64,000 bases of DNA. It comes from Alphaproteobacteria bacterium (GTDB taxonomy: Bacteria > Pseudomonadota > Alphaproteobacteria > UBA6615). Of this stretch, positions 19,281-30,216 are shown piece after piece (the stretch's first letter is position 1; every line of letters starts with the position of its first letter). Both the position numbers and the translations under genes were made by a program. The notes under the pieces are model-generated. The model ran no database searches, was not told the DNA's origin, and saw only the letters and a list, made by a program, of their open reading frames with translations. The stretch is from NCBI GenBank assembly GCA_002727315.1, contig PBWR01000024.1, positions 1 through 64,000 of the forward strand, read 5' to 3'.

Positions 19281-22200
19281 CTAGCGCCGCCGGATCAGCC
19301 CCTCGAGTAAATTCTTGAACGGGTCCTCGGACTGCGACGAGTTGCCGCCCGATGACGGCTGCTGCTGGTCACCACCCGGCAACAATTTGCGCAAGACTGT
19401 ACCCACCGCTTTGCCAACGACGAACTGATTGATCTCGTTGACGTTGACCAAACGCGTGTTGGGCGCATCCAGCGGCCCCTTCTGTTCCACCACAACACCC
19501 GGGAACTCCGGGTGTGCGGGGAAACCGGCGCGGGCCTGAATGTTCACCACCCAGGCGGGAAGACTGGTCGTGCCCGTGAAGGCCACGGCCGCGCACTCCG
19601 CATTGATCCGCTGCTGGGGCAATGTGGCAACCCCGTTCGCCATGTCGAAGCGGCCGTTGAAATTCGCCACCCTTGTCTGGCCGCCACGTCCGGACCCGAC
19701 GAGACCGAGGAACCCTTCAATCCCGTTCAGGCGATCGAGCTGATCGCTGATCTCGCAGACATTAATTCCATCGACCACCGCGTCGGTGAACCGCATCGCA
19801 CCCTTGCCCGCAAGGTTCGAGATCATCTCGAACTGGCTGCGGCCGCGCGATGCGATGTCGAGGTCCGCGCCGAGCGTTCCCGACGCCAGCGTGACGTCGG
19901 AGACCGGGAACAGGAGGTCCAACACAGACATCACACCCCGATCGCCGCTGGCACCGGCCGCACCGCCACCCACGAATTTCGCGGCGTCCGCGCCCTCGAC
20001 GGTCATCTTGTAACGCATCGTCGGCACTTCACGTGCCGCCAGTTGGGCGGTCATGTTGAACCCGCCGCCGAACGCGTTGCCGGACAGTTGCGTGAGATCG
20101 AGCACCCCGTCGTTAACGGTGACGGCAACCCGCGGATTGTCGACCCGGATATCGGTGTAGGTGATGGCGGGGGACGAAAGCTTGATATCGGCATCCGCCG
20201 CGCGCAAACCGGACACATCGATCGGCTCGCGCGACCAGCGTTCGCCCGCGGGTTTCGCCGAAGCCGAGGATTGCCCACCGCCGCCACCGCGCGAAGACGT
20301 CGACCCGGACCCGGACTGGGCCGGCAGGAAATCGTCGACGACGATCTCGCTGGTCGTCAGTTCGGCGACGATGTTCGGAAGCACGCCCGCCGTGACTACA
20401 TTGGCCTTGCCCTGGAAGCTCACGGGTCCGGCCCGACCATCGAGGCCTGCCAGATCCATCGACGTCTCGGAGACAGTCAGGTTCGTGGCCAGAGCGAACG
20501 GGCCCAGATCGCTTCGTCCGGGCTCGTAGTCGGGCGCGAACACCCGCGCGAAGGAAACGATGTCGGGGTGGGACGCATTAATGGCCATTGTCCCGGTAGG
20601 ACTGCCCGATGCCAGGTTCGCAAGATTCCCGCTCGCCGCGATCTCGCCCGGTCCGACGCTGACATTCGCATCCAGCTCCGTCGCCGAGAGATCGCCGCGC
20701 GCGGCAGCCGAGACGACAAGCGCGCCCGGAACCTTGCCCGACGGCGCCGCCTCTCCCTGGACCCGTGCGAGGAACGCCGCGGCGTTGGGGTGGCTGAGAT
20801 CGAGTTTCACGTCATAACGCGGCGGCAAGGCCAGGGCGCCCAGCGTGCCGACCGTCTTGAGATCGGCCCCCAACGCCTCGAGCGTGACATCCACGGTCAG
20901 ATCCTGCATGTCGCCGCGCAAGCTGCCGTTGAGTGTCGCAGCACCCACCTTCACCGGCGCGTCCACGCCGGCCAGGGCGAGCAGGCGATCGCCGTTCTTC
21001 GCGTCCAGACTGACCTCGACATCTGCCTTGGGCGCCGCGGATAGACCGTTGATTCGCCCCTTCACCGCCGCTTGTGCGCCGGCAAGGCTTGCCACGGAGG
21101 CATCACGCAGTTCCAGTTCACCGCCCTGCAGCGTGCCGTCCACATTGATGCCGGTCACCCGCTGCTCTCGGAACACCACCTCACCGACCTTGAGCTGCAG
21201 GATGGCATCGAAGGTATCGAGGACCGCCAGTCCCGCGCCGGGCGACTGTGCTGGCGCAGGTGATTGCGCCGGTGCGGCCTCTCCCGGTGGTGCTGCATTG
21301 GCGGACGGCGCTGCGCCCGTCCCATCGACAGGCAAATAGGCGTCCAGGTTGATCTTGTCGAGGGAAAGCCCGACGCCAAATCCCGGCCGCTCGCGCAACG
21401 CAATGGCGACGCCGCCACGCAACCGCGAGACATCCACGCCGAAATCGATATCGGTCAGGGTCACGTTCTCTGGTGTGGCCGTCAGAGCCAGTGTCCCCGA
21501 CAATTTCCGCAGACGATCCTGGGGAACGCTCGCGACATCCACGCCGGCCCATTGCAGAAGTGCGCGAAAATCATCCGCCGACAGTTCCGCCTGACCCTCG
21601 AACTTGGGTTGGGCGTCGGCAGCCGAGACGAATCCGATGACCGAGGCATTCGACCCGCCGGGCAATTGCGCCGCCGCCTGGGAAATGTTGATGGTGCCAT
21701 CCTCCAGCTGGGTGTTCAGAAACACGTGTCGAATGATTCCGCCGCGGTAAACGATCGCATCGATCTTGGTCTCCAGCGTCGCGCTGATCCCGGCCGGAAT
21801 CGAAAACCCGCCCTCGGTGGGGACATTCTGGGTGGCGCCGTCGGACGGCGCGCTTCCGCCACCCGATCCTGCCGGGCTCGCCGATGTTTCCGTCGTCGCC
21901 AGAAGCCGGTCGAGATCCAGCTGCGGCAGGTTCAAGACGACATTCGCCGCCATGGCCTCACCCAGCGTGACATCGACCGCACCGGTGGCGCGGTCCTCAC
22001 CAAGGCGCAAGGCCAGATCGTTAATGGATATGGCCATATCATTGGCGGCCAGGGCGCCGTCGATCTCAAGCGATTTTCCGCGCAGCGCAGCCGGCGCGGG
22101 CCCATCGGTCAGGGTGGCGACCAGGGCCGACAGGTCACCGGCGCGCACCTCGACCTGGCCCGACAGTCGGGCGGCATCGGGCACGCCTGCCAGCACGCCG

Positions 22201-22910
22201 GAGTAATCGACCTCCGCACCGACGGTCGAGATCCTGAGATTGACCGGGGTCGCCTTGTCTTCGACCAGTTCTCCGATGGCGGCGTTGAGGTCGATCGCGA
22301 AGCCACGGGCGTCGAGCGAACCTTCCACGCGGAATGGCCCCTGCAAACTGCCGGCGCCGAGCGACACGTTGATATTCTCGATGCGTTCGGTCTGATCCGG
22401 TGTCTGGAACACGAGAGTTCCGGATTTGATCATCACGTCATCGAGGCGTATCGGCGGCGCATCGCCTTGCGCCCCCCCACTTGCGTCGGCGCCCGATGCC
22501 TGTCCGGCTTCCGCCGGGACCTCGGGCGTGAAGGTCCAGTTGTTGGTTCCGTCGGCATACTGCTCAAGCAGGATGTCGGGCAACGACAGAACGATCCGAC
22601 TGATCTGGATGTTGCCGGTGACAAGCGGGAACAGGGCAACCTCGACGGTCGCTGATTCCAGTTTCAGCATGTCGGCGGCACTGCCACCCTTTGCATTCGA
22701 CAACCGGATTCCGGACACCGAGACCCCAGGTGCGGGAAGCACGCGGAACTTCAGGTTGCCGTCGATCGCGAGGTCGCGCCCGGTGGCCTTCGCCACCTCG
22801 CGCGCAATGTCCTGTTTGATCGAATCGGCTGGAACGAAAAGCGGCCCGACAAATGCGCCCGCAACAAGAATAACGACCAGAACGCCGAGGCCGATGAGTA
22901 GCTTTCGCAC
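19281..22910 (-). CDS. AsmA family protein
   Basis: Very large envelope protein, 1209 residues. An N-terminal membrane anchor (about 3-25, LLIGLGVLVVILVAGAFVG) is followed by a long periplasmic region. The AsmA signature appears at the N-terminus (GRDLAIDGNLKFRVLPAPGVSVSGIRLSNA) and again as the AsmA-like C-terminal domain (ALNLLFPVSD-like region, TRVANFNGRFDMANGVATL). Pro/Ala/Ser-rich linkers occur near residues 530-555 and 865-885. Relatives in the AsmA/TamB group are long beta-groove proteins linked to phospholipid transport between membranes; that role is inferred. It is monocistronic and divergent from the gamma-glutamyltransferase gene. Confidence 0.88.
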   Translation of the reverse strand: MRKLLIGLGVLVVILVAGAFVGPLFVPADSIKQDIAREVAKATGRDLAIDGNLKFRVLPAPGVSVSGIRLSNAKGGSAADMLKLESATVEVALFPLVTGNIQISRIVLSLPDILLEQYADGTNNWTFTPEVPAEAGQASGADASGGAQGDAPPIRLDDVMIKSGTLVFQTPDQTERIENINVSLGAGSLQGPFRVEGSLDARGFAIDLNAAIGELVEDKATPVNLRISTVGAEVDYSGVLAGVPDAARLSGQVEVRAGDLSALVATLTDGPAPAALRGKSLEIDGALAANDMAISINDLALRLGEDRATGAVDVTLGEAMAANVVLNLPQLDLDRLLATTETSASPAGSGGGSAPSDGATQNVPTEGGFSIPAGISATLETKIDAIVYRGGIIRHVFLNTQLEDGTINISQAAAQLPGGSNASVIGFVSAADAQPKFEGQAELSADDFRALLQWAGVDVASVPQDRLRKLSGTLALTATPENVTLTDIDFGVDVSRLRGGVAIALRERPGFGVGLSLDKINLDAYLPVDGTGAAPSANAAPPGEAAPAQSPAPAQSPGAGLAVLDTFDAILQLKVGEVVFREQRVTGINVDGTLQGGELELRDASVASLAGAQAAVKGRINGLSAAPKADVEVSLDAKNGDRLLALAGVDAPVKVGAATLNGSLRGDMQDLTVDVTLEALGADLKTVGTLGALALPPRYDVKLDLSHPNAAAFLARVQGEAAPSGKVPGALVVSAAARGDLSATELDANVSVGPGEIAASGNLANLASGSPTGTMAINASHPDIVSFARVFAPDYEPGRSDLGPFALATNLTVSETSMDLAGLDGRAGPVSFQGKANVVTAGVLPNIVAELTTSEIVVDDFLPAQSGSGSTSSRGGGGGQSSASAKPAGERWSREPIDVSGLRAADADIKLSSPAITYTDIRVDNPRVAVTVNDGVLDLTQLSGNAFGGGFNMTAQLAAREVPTMRYKMTVEGADAAKFVGGGAAGASGDRGVMSVLDLLFPVSDVTLASGTLGADLDIASRGRSQFEMISNLAGKGAMRFTDAVVDGINVCEISDQLDRLNGIEGFLGLVGSGRGGQTRVANFNGRFDMANGVATLPQQRINAECAAVAFTGTTSLPAWVVNIQARAGFPAHPEFPGVVVEQKGPLDAPNTRLVNVNEINQFVVGKAVGTVLRKLLPGGDQQQPSSGGNSSQSEDPFKNLLEGLIRRR

Positions 22911-23120
22911 GACAATGCGTCTCCAGTATTGCGCGCCGCGCCGCCGCCGGAAGCACGCGCGGACCCGGTGAAATCACCGGTTTGCGCCGCCTCCTAAAGC
23001 TAGTTTATCGACCCCGGTGACGCAAACCGAACTCACTCACATATGAACGCGATTCCGTTGGCGAAGAAGTGACGAGGCTCACAGTTGGGTTCGCCTATTG
23101 ATCCATGGCAGCCTGTCGCC

Positions 23121-24875
23121 ATGAAATCTCTCTTTCACAACCTGATAGCATTGCTTCTGATCGTTGCCGTCCCCGGCCTTGAAACGGCGATCGCGCAGCA
23201 AAACCAGCCTGAAGATTCCACCGCGCGGACGCGCAACACGCTGACAACCGCATCACGGCACATGGTGGCGGCCGCCCATCCCGACGCAGTTCGCGCCGGA
23301 TTGGAGATGTTGCGGCAGGGTGGCAGCGCGACGGATGCCGCGATCGCCGTGCAGCTGGTCCTCAACCTCGTGGAACCGCAGAGTTCGGGCATCGGCGGCG
23401 GCGCGTTCATGTTGCACTTCGACGCCGCGACACGAGACACCGTGGCCTATGACGGTCGCGAGACGGCACCCTCTCTGGCAACCGCCGACCTGTTCCTGAC
23501 CGAGGCCGGCGCCCCGATGAGGTTCGGCGATGCCGCGGTCGGTGGCCGCGCCGTCGGCACGCCGGGCACCGTTGCGTTGCTGGCAACGGCTCATGCAAAC
23601 CATGGCAAGCTGCCCTGGCCGGATTTGTTCGCACCGGCGATCCGTCTGGCCGAGGAAGGATTCACCGTCGGACCGCGTCTGGCCGCCATGCTCGCCGGGC
23701 CGCGCGCCGCGCGCCTGAAGACCTTCGCCGCCACACGCGCGTATTTCTTCCCGGGCGGCACGCCGCTTGAGGCGGGCGTCCGAAAGACGAACCCCGAATT
23801 TGCCCGGACCTTGCACGCCATCGCCGAACATGGCCCGGACGCCTTCTACACCGGCGACATCGCATCCGACATCGTCAACGCCGTCCGTTCCGCGCCCGGC
23901 AACCCCGGCCTGTTGTCCGCCGCCGACCTGGCAACCTATGAGGTCATCCGGCGCGCACCCGTCTGCCATGGCTATCGCGCCTACCGGATCTGCGGCATGG
24001 GGCTGCCCAGCTCCGGGGGCCTGACCGTCGGCCAAATTCTCGGTATGCTGACATCCTTTGACCTTCGCGCCCTCGGGGTCGACGACCTGCAGAGCTGGCA
24101 CCTGCTGGCTGAGGCCTCGAAACTCGCCTTCGCAGACCGCAACCGGTACATGGCCGACGCCGATTTCGTGCCGGTACCGGCCGAAGGCCTGCTCGCACCC
24201 GAATACCTGATCAAGCGCGCAAAACTGATCCGCCGCGAAACATCCATCCTGCCGCCCGTGGTCCACGGCCTCCCGCCCGGCGTGCCGCAGCCCGAACCGG
24301 CGGCGGACACCCAGTCCGGCCGGCCGGGCACTAGCCACATCGCCATTGTCGACGCGGACGGAAATGCCATTTCCATGACCACGACGATTGAGGGCGCTTT
24401 CGGATCCCAACTGATGGTGCGCGGGTTCCTTTTGAACAACGAGCTTACGGATTTTTCCTTTGCCCCGACCCGCGACGGACAGCCGGTCGCCAATAGGGTC
24501 GAGCCGCGCAAGCGCCCGCGCAGTTCGATGGCGCCCAGCATCGTCTTCAACGCCGACGGCTCGCTCCGCCTGGTTGTCGGGTCGCCGGGCGGCAGCCGGA
24601 TCATCGGTTACGTTGCCAAGACCCTGATCGCGACGCTCGACTGGGGCCTCGATATCCAGGCCGCAATCGACCTGGGTCACATGGTGAACCGCAACGGCGT
24701 GACCGATCTCGAGGCCGACACCAGCGCCACGAAACTGAAGCCCAAGCTGGAAGCGCTAGGCCACACGGTCCGGGTGCGCGACCTCAACAGCGGCCTGCAC
24801 GGCATCGAAATCGTCGACGGGGTGTTGCGCGGCGGCGCCGATCCACGCCGGGAAGGCTTGGCACTGGGCGACTAA
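23121..24875 (+). CDS. ggt: Gamma-glutamyltransferase
   Basis: Cleaves or transfers the gamma-glutamyl group of glutathione and related compounds in the periplasm. The 584 residues start with a signal peptide (1-26), from the ATG at 23121; the frame is open slightly further. The large subunit shows GGSATDAAIAVQLVLNLVEPQSSGIGGG. The autoprocessing nucleophile is Thr404 in GTSHIAIVDADGN, followed by AFGSQLMVRGFLLNNELTDFS and the oxyanion/substrate region RPRSSMAP and GSPGGSRII. Its 3' end overlaps the convergent exporter gene by four bases. An ATP-dependent 5-oxoprolinase lies 1.6 kb on, consistent with gamma-glutamyl salvage. Confidence 0.94.
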   Translation: MKSLFHNLIALLLIVAVPGLETAIAQQNQPEDSTARTRNTLTTASRHMVAAAHPDAVRAGLEMLRQGGSATDAAIAVQLVLNLVEPQSSGIGGGAFMLHFDAATRDTVAYDGRETAPSLATADLFLTEAGAPMRFGDAAVGGRAVGTPGTVALLATAHANHGKLPWPDLFAPAIRLAEEGFTVGPRLAAMLAGPRAARLKTFAATRAYFFPGGTPLEAGVRKTNPEFARTLHAIAEHGPDAFYTGDIASDIVNAVRSAPGNPGLLSAADLATYEVIRRAPVCHGYRAYRICGMGLPSSGGLTVGQILGMLTSFDLRALGVDDLQSWHLLAEASKLAFADRNRYMADADFVPVPAEGLLAPEYLIKRAKLIRRETSILPPVVHGLPPGVPQPEPAADTQSGRPGTSHIAIVDADGNAISMTTTIEGAFGSQLMVRGFLLNNELTDFSFAPTRDGQPVANRVEPRKRPRSSMAPSIVFNADGSLRLVVGSPGGSRIIGYVAKTLIATLDWGLDIQAAIDLGHMVNRNGVTDLEADTSATKLKPKLEALGHTVRVRDLNSGLHGIEIVDGVLRGGADPRREGLALGD

Positions 24876-26068
24876 TCGCGCGACGTGCGCACCTGGGTCA
24901 GGAACATCGCGCTCAGGAATGCCAGTGCGGATGCGCTCAACATCACCACCGCCATCGGCAGCGGTGTGTCGTCCTGCACCAGGCCTGCCAGCTGGGCGAA
25001 CGCGGCGCCGATCAGCATTTGCAGGAACGCCAGCAGGCCCGATGCCGTGCCGGCGAACCGCGGGCTGATGCTGATGGCGCCCGCCTGGGCGTTCGGCATC
25101 GCCAGACCATTGGCAAACGCCATGCCCATGCCCGGCAGGAATATCGACCAGGGCGACCAGACCCCGGCAAGAACGAAGGCCAGCATCGCGATCCCGAACA
25201 GGACGGCGAGACCGCTTCCGAAACGCATCATCCGGTCCAGTCCGATCCGCTGCCCGACACGGGCCGTCGTGAAGGTTCCCATCATGAACCCGGCCGAAAT
25301 CAACACGAAGAACAGACCGAACTCGGTCGGCGGGCGACCGAGCACGTTGATCATCACAAAGGGCGCAGCGCCGAGGAACGCCATGAACATTCCCATCCCG
25401 AATCCGATCTGGCCGGCATATCCCAGGAACGCCCGCACGCGCAGCAGGACCGCAAACCCGGACAGCATGCCGCGAAACGTCTGGACCGACGCCCCCTGCT
25501 GCAGGGTCTCGGGCACCTTGGGCAGGGCGAAGGCCAGCACCACGATGCCGACCGCGCCGGAGAAAATGAACACGGCGCGCCATTCAAACAGGTCGTTGAG
25601 CAGGCCGCCGATCAGCGGCGAGACCATGGGCGCGACGACCAGCGCCGTCACCATGTAAGCCATCAGGCGAGCCGCGGTGTCCCGGTCATAAAGGTCACGG
25701 ATGATGGCGCGGCTGAGAACCATTCCCGCCGCCCCGCCGACGGCCTGGATGACCCGGCCCGCAATCACCAGCTCGATATTGGGTGCCAGCGCGCTGACGG
25801 CCGATCCGGCCTGAAAGATCAGCAGGCCGACGACCAGGACCGGACGGCGGCCATAACGGTCGGAAGCCGGCCCATAGACCAGGGTCGAGAATGCAATGGT
25901 GAACAGCGCCAGCGACAGCACGTACTGCACGGTGCCCGCCGACACCGCGAACGCATCCTGCATGACCGGCAGGATCGGCAGGATGATCTGCATCGACATG
26001 GGGCCGAGCGCCGCCATCACCGCCAGCACGGCGATCAGGCTCGCCGTATTGGCGGGCGGTCTGGTCAT
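24872..26068 (-). CDS. MFS transporter, Bcr/CflA type
   Basis: Inner-membrane exporter of 398 residues with about 12 helices. The loop 2-3 motif GPASDRYGRRPVLVVG (around residue 65) and the motif C-like region GRVIQAVGGAAGMVLSRAIIRDLYD are those of the Bcr/CflA drug exporter branch; PLIGGLLNDLFEWRAVF supports it. The substrate cannot be told from sequence. Convergent with ggt by four bases; no regulator gene adjoins it. Confidence 0.88.
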   Translation of the reverse strand: MTRPPANTASLIAVLAVMAALGPMSMQIILPILPVMQDAFAVSAGTVQYVLSLALFTIAFSTLVYGPASDRYGRRPVLVVGLLIFQAGSAVSALAPNIELVIAGRVIQAVGGAAGMVLSRAIIRDLYDRDTAARLMAYMVTALVVAPMVSPLIGGLLNDLFEWRAVFIFSGAVGIVVLAFALPKVPETLQQGASVQTFRGMLSGFAVLLRVRAFLGYAGQIGFGMGMFMAFLGAAPFVMINVLGRPPTEFGLFFVLISAGFMMGTFTTARVGQRIGLDRMMRFGSGLAVLFGIAMLAFVLAGVWSPWSIFLPGMGMAFANGLAMPNAQAGAISISPRFAGTASGLLAFLQMLIGAAFAQLAGLVQDDTPLPMAVVMLSASALAFLSAMFLTQVRTSRD

Positions 26069-26077
26069 CCCACAACG

Positions 26078-26483
26078 CTAGCCGGCAAGGTCTTCGACCC
26101 GTTTAGCGTTCCGCAGGTTAAACAGGCTGTCCGGCTTGGCGGCAATCTGGGTCGCCATCAGATCGCACGCCAGTGTCGCGCGCCCACACTCCTCCTGGCC
26201 GAACGTATGGATGGCCCGCGCCACGGGCAGGCCGACATCACGGGTCATCATGGCATTGGTCCCGACCTCGCCTGCCGCGCGTTCCATGGTCGCGAGCAGG
26301 GTGTCGGCCGCCGCGCAGGCAGTGCCCCATGACGAACCCCGGATCGTCTGCTAGGGCGGCGTCGATCTCCTCGAGCGGATCGAGGAAATAGCCGTTCAGC
26401 AGCGTCAGCGCCGTCTCGTACCGATCCAGGGATGACCGGTTGTCGCTCGACCCCGGCACGGCCCGGCAATCCAGTAATGCCAT
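26078..26483 (-). pseudogene. Decayed TTC38-like tetratricopeptide gene
   Basis: An intact-looking start (ATG 26483 with GGAGGGGGAAG upstream) opens a frame whose residues about 20-56 read YETALTLLNGYFLDP and then EIDAALADDPGFVMGHCLR, the N-terminal pattern of TTC38-like TPR proteins. The similarity then jumps to another frame, which continues AADTLLATMERAAGEVG, GLPVARAIHTFGQEE and IAAKPDSLFNLRNA, resembling C-terminal parts of the same family, and stops at 26078. Full-length members have about 400-450 residues; only about 130 codons remain. I infer at least one frameshift and large internal deletions. No intact function is expected. Confidence 0.7.
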
Positions 26484-26506
26484 CTTCCCCCTCCTGTGTC
26501 TGTCGT

Positions 26507-29500
26507 CTATTCGGCAGCCTCGCGGTCTTCCCCCACCGCACCGAAGCCACCACCACCCGGCGTCTCGATGACGAACACGTCACCGGCTTCGGCGTGGGTG
26601 CGGTCGGTTCCCGACATCGCGACCTGTGATCCATCAACGCGTTCCAGCCAGTTACGCCCCGGCGCGCCGTCGTCGCCACCGGCAATCCCGTAAGGCGGTA
26701 TCTCGCGATGATTGGCCAGGATCATCACATCCATGGGTTCCAGGAACCGCAGCCGCCGCCGGGCGCCGTCGCCACCCCTGTGATGTCCGCCGCCGCCCGA
26801 ACCATCACGTATCTCGAAGCTCTCCAACAGCACCGGGAAGCGCCACTCCAGAATCTCGGGATCGGTCAGGCGCGAGTTGGTCATGTGGGTGTGGACGGCC
26901 GAGGTGCCATCGAAGTTGGGTCCCGCGCCCGAGCCGCCGCAGATCGTCTCGTAATATTGATAGCGGGCGTTGCCGAAGGTGAGGTTATTCATGGTCCCCT
27001 GCGCCGCCGCCATGACCCCCAGCGCGCCGTATAGGCTGTCCGTCAGGGCCTGGCTGGTCTCCACATTGCCGGCTACCACGGCGGCAGGATATTCCGGCGC
27101 CAGCATGGAGCCGGCCGGGATGATGATGTCGATCGGTTTCAGACAACCCTCGTTCATCGGGATTTCGTCGTCGACCAGCGTGCGGAAGACATACAGCACA
27201 GCCGCTCTTGCAATCGCGGTGGGAGCGTTGAAGTTGCTGTCGAGCTGCGCCGAGGTACCGGTGAAGTCCACCTTTGCGCTGCGGCCAGCCCGGTCGATCG
27301 ACACCGAGACACGAATCTCCGCGCCGTTGTCGAGCGGGTAGACGAAATCACCGTCGCTGAGTACGTCGATCACCCGGCGGACCGATTCCTCGGCATTGTC
27401 CTGCACATGCCCCATATAGGCGTGCACGGTCTCGAGCCCGTATTGCGCAACCATGTGCCGCAGTTCGGACACGCCTTTTTCGTTAGCCGCGATCTGGGCT
27501 TTCAGGTCGGCAACATTCTGGTCGGGGTTGCGCACCGGGTGCGCACCCGACGCCAGCAGGTCCCGGATCGCGTCCTCGCGAAACACACCCGCATCGACCG
27601 CCTTGAAGTTGTCGATCAGCACGCCTTCGTCGTCGATGGTGCGCGAATCCGGCGGCATGGAGCCGGGCGAAATGCCGCCGATATCGGCATGGTGGCCGCG
27701 GCTGCCCACATAAAACAGCACGTCGCCGCCCGCATCGTCGAACACCGGCGTAATCACCGTCACGTCGGGCAGGTGCGTGCCACCGTTATAGGGCGCGTTG
27801 AGCACATAGACGTCGCCCGGCACCATGGTCGCCGCATTCTCACGGATCACCACGCGGATGCTCTCCGACATGGACCCCAGATGCACCGGCATGTGGGGCG
27901 CATTCGCCACCAGGTTCCCGCCCGGATCGAAGATCGCGCAGGAGAAGTCGAGCCGTTCCTTGATGTTTACCGAGTAGGCCGTGTTCTGAAGGGTGAATCC
28001 CATCTGCTCTGCGATCGACATGTAGAGGTTGTTGAAGACCTCCAGCATGACCGGATCGACGTCGGTGCCGATGGCCGCGACGCGGGCCGCTGCCACCACC
28101 CGTTCGAGAATAAGATCGCCGCGCGCGGTCATGGTGGCGCGCCATCCCGGCTCCACGACGGTCGTGGCCACGGCCTCGTTGATGATCGCCGGGCCGTCGA
28201 TGGCGGTCCCAACGGCCAGCGCGTCACGGTCATAGACCGGGGTCTCGTGCGCCGCGCCGTCCATGTGTGTGGTGACGGTAACGATCGCAGCCGCCCCGCC
28301 GTCGCCATGGTCGACCGGGCTGGCGCCGGCGCGTTCGTCCGATGCACCGATGGCCTCGACGGCAGCGGTCTCCACGATCAGGCGCTTCTCGGGCATTGTG
28401 AAGCCGTAACGTTGACGGTGCAGCTCGGCGAACTCGTCGGCCATCGCGGATGCGTCGGAAAACGCGACCTCAAGGGCCGTGTCCGTGCCTTCGTAACGCA
28501 GATGCAGGCGGCGCTGGACGGTGATGCGATCGTCACCGATTCCCTGCCCCGCCACCTCGCCGTGCGCCGATCCGGCCAGGCCCTCGAGGATAACGGTCAC
28601 GCTTGCGTCGACCGTCTCACCCAATGGGGCCTCGACAGACTGCTCGCGCAGCGCGCGGATATCCGCCAGACCCATGCCGTAGGCCGACAGGACGCCCGCA
28701 AACGGGTGCAACAGCACGCGGGTCATACCCAGCGCATCGGCCACCAGACATGCGTGCTGGCCGGCCGCGCCACCGAAGGCACACAGCGTGTAGCGGGTGA
28801 CGTCGTAGCCGCGCTGGACCGAAATCTTCTTGATCGCGTTCGCCATGTTCTCGACGGCGATCTTCAGAAACCCGTCGGCGACCTCGACCGGACTGCGCGT
28901 GTCACCGGTGGCCGCGTGAATCTCGTTGGTCAGGGCCGCGAACTTGTCGTGCACGGCACGCGCATCGAGCGGCGCATCCTGGTTCGGGCCGAACACGGCC
29001 GGGAAATGATCGGGCTGCAGCTTGCCGAGCATGACATTGCAGTCGGTGACAGTCAGCGGCCCGCCCTTGCCATAGCTCGCCGGGCCCGGATCGGCGCCCG
29101 CGCTTTCCGGTCCGACCCGGTAGCGCGCGCCATCGAAGGAACAGATCGATCCTCCCCCCGCCGCGACCGTGTGGATCTGCATCATCGGGGCCCGCATGCG
29201 CACGCCGGCGACCAGGGTCTCGAAGGCGCGCTCATAGGTGCCGTTATAGTGGGTCACATCGGTCGAGGTGCCGCCCATGTCGAAGCCAATCATCTGATCG
29301 AATCCGGCCGCCTCGCTGACCTCGACCGCACCGACCACACCGCCGGCCGGACCAGACAGGATCGCATCCTTGCCCTGGAACATATGGGCGTCGGTCAGGC
29401 CCCCGTTCGACTGCATGAACATCAGGTTCACATCACCCAGCTCGTCGGCAACCCGGTCTACATACCGGCGCAGGATCGGCGACAAATAGGCATCGACAAC

Positions 29501-30127
29501 GGTGGTGTCGCCGCGGCCCACAAGCTTGATGAGGGGGCTGGTCTCGTGGCTGACAGAAACCTGGGTAAAGCCGATCTCTCGGGCAATCTCGGCGCAGGCA
29601 ATTTCATGGTCCGGAACCCGGTAGCCATGCATGAAGGCGATCGCCACGCTGCGGATGCCCTCATCGTAGATCGCCTGCATCCCGGCGCGCGCGGCGTCCG
29701 CATCGAGCGGCGTGACCACCTCGTCGCGCGCGTTGATCCGCTCGTCGATCTCGACCACCCGCTCGTAAAGCTGTTCAGGCAGGACGATGTGCCGGTCGAA
29801 CAGACGCGGTCGGGCCTGGTAGCCGATCCGGAGCGCGTCGCGGAAGCCCCACGTGATGATCAGCGCGGTGCGGTCGCCCTTGCGCTCGAGCAGCGCGTTC
29901 GTGGCCACGGTCGTGCCCATCTTCACACTGCCGATCTCGGCCGACGGGATCGCCGCATCGGGGCCGATGTCAAGCAGATCGCGGATACCCTGCACCGCCG
30001 CATCGGCGTAGTGCTCGGGATTGTCCGACAACAGCTTGTGGGTACGCAGGGCACCATCGGGCGCGCGCCCCACGATGTCTGTGAACGTGCCGCCGCGATC
30101 GATCCAAAAATGCCACTCGCCGCTCAC
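26507..30127 (-). CDS. 5-oxoprolinase (ATP-hydrolysing), HyuA-HyuB fusion
   Basis: Opens 5-oxoproline to glutamate with ATP. The 1206 residues carry the whole fusion: hydantoinase A N-terminal domain beginning [15 protein letters not shown], hydantoinase A core with [19 protein letters not shown] and AAGGGSI, then hydantoinase B from about residue 680 with [21 protein letters not shown] and [13 protein letters not shown]. The GTG at 30127 with AGGGGAT upstream gives the family N-terminus; the frame reaches another GTG at 30205 without a ribosome site. N-methylhydantoinase or acetophenone carboxylase-like activity is a less likely alternative. It lies in the same region as ggt. Confidence 0.88.
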   Translation of the reverse strand: MSGEWHFWIDRGGTFTDIVGRAPDGALRTHKLLSDNPEHYADAAVQGIRDLLDIGPDAAIPSAEIGSVKMGTTVATNALLERKGDRTALIITWGFRDALRIGYQARPRLFDRHIVLPEQLYERVVEIDERINARDEVVTPLDADAARAGMQAIYDEGIRSVAIAFMHGYRVPDHEIACAEIAREIGFTQVSVSHETSPLIKLVGRGDTTVVDAYLSPILRRYVDRVADELGDVNLMFMQSNGGLTDAHMFQGKDAILSGPAGGVVGAVEVSEAAGFDQMIGFDMGGTSTDVTHYNGTYERAFETLVAGVRMRAPMMQIHTVAAGGGSICSFDGARYRVGPESAGADPGPASYGKGGPLTVTDCNVMLGKLQPDHFPAVFGPNQDAPLDARAVHDKFAALTNEIHAATGDTRSPVEVADGFLKIAVENMANAIKKISVQRGYDVTRYTLCAFGGAAGQHACLVADALGMTRVLLHPFAGVLSAYGMGLADIRALREQSVEAPLGETVDASVTVILEGLAGSAHGEVAGQGIGDDRITVQRRLHLRYEGTDTALEVAFSDASAMADEFAELHRQRYGFTMPEKRLIVETAAVEAIGASDERAGASPVDHGDGGAAAIVTVTTHMDGAAHETPVYDRDALAVGTAIDGPAIINEAVATTVVEPGWRATMTARGDLILERVVAAARVAAIGTDVDPVMLEVFNNLYMSIAEQMGFTLQNTAYSVNIKERLDFSCAIFDPGGNLVANAPHMPVHLGSMSESIRVVIRENAATMVPGDVYVLNAPYNGGTHLPDVTVITPVFDDAGGDVLFYVGSRGHHADIGGISPGSMPPDSRTIDDEGVLIDNFKAVDAGVFREDAIRDLLASGAHPVRNPDQNVADLKAQIAANEKGVSELRHMVAQYGLETVHAYMGHVQDNAEESVRRVIDVLSDGDFVYPLDNGAEIRVSVSIDRAGRSAKVDFTGTSAQLDSNFNAPTAIARAAVLYVFRTLVDDEIPMNEGCLKPIDIIIPAGSMLAPEYPAAVVAGNVETSQALTDSLYGALGVMAAAQGTMNNLTFGNARYQYYETICGGSGAGPNFDGTSAVHTHMTNSRLTDPEILEWRFPVLLESFEIRDGSGGGGHHRGGDGARRRLRFLEPMDVMILANHREIPPYGIAGGDDGAPGRNWLERVDGSQVAMSGTDRTHAEAGDVFVIETPGGGGFGAVGEDREAAE

Positions 30128-30216
30128 GTCATCCCCTGCCTTGAACCACCGATCATAGGTAATGCGCGATGCGGAAGAAAAACCTGTTTCGTCCGGCGCG
30201 GTCACGCGGACAGGTT

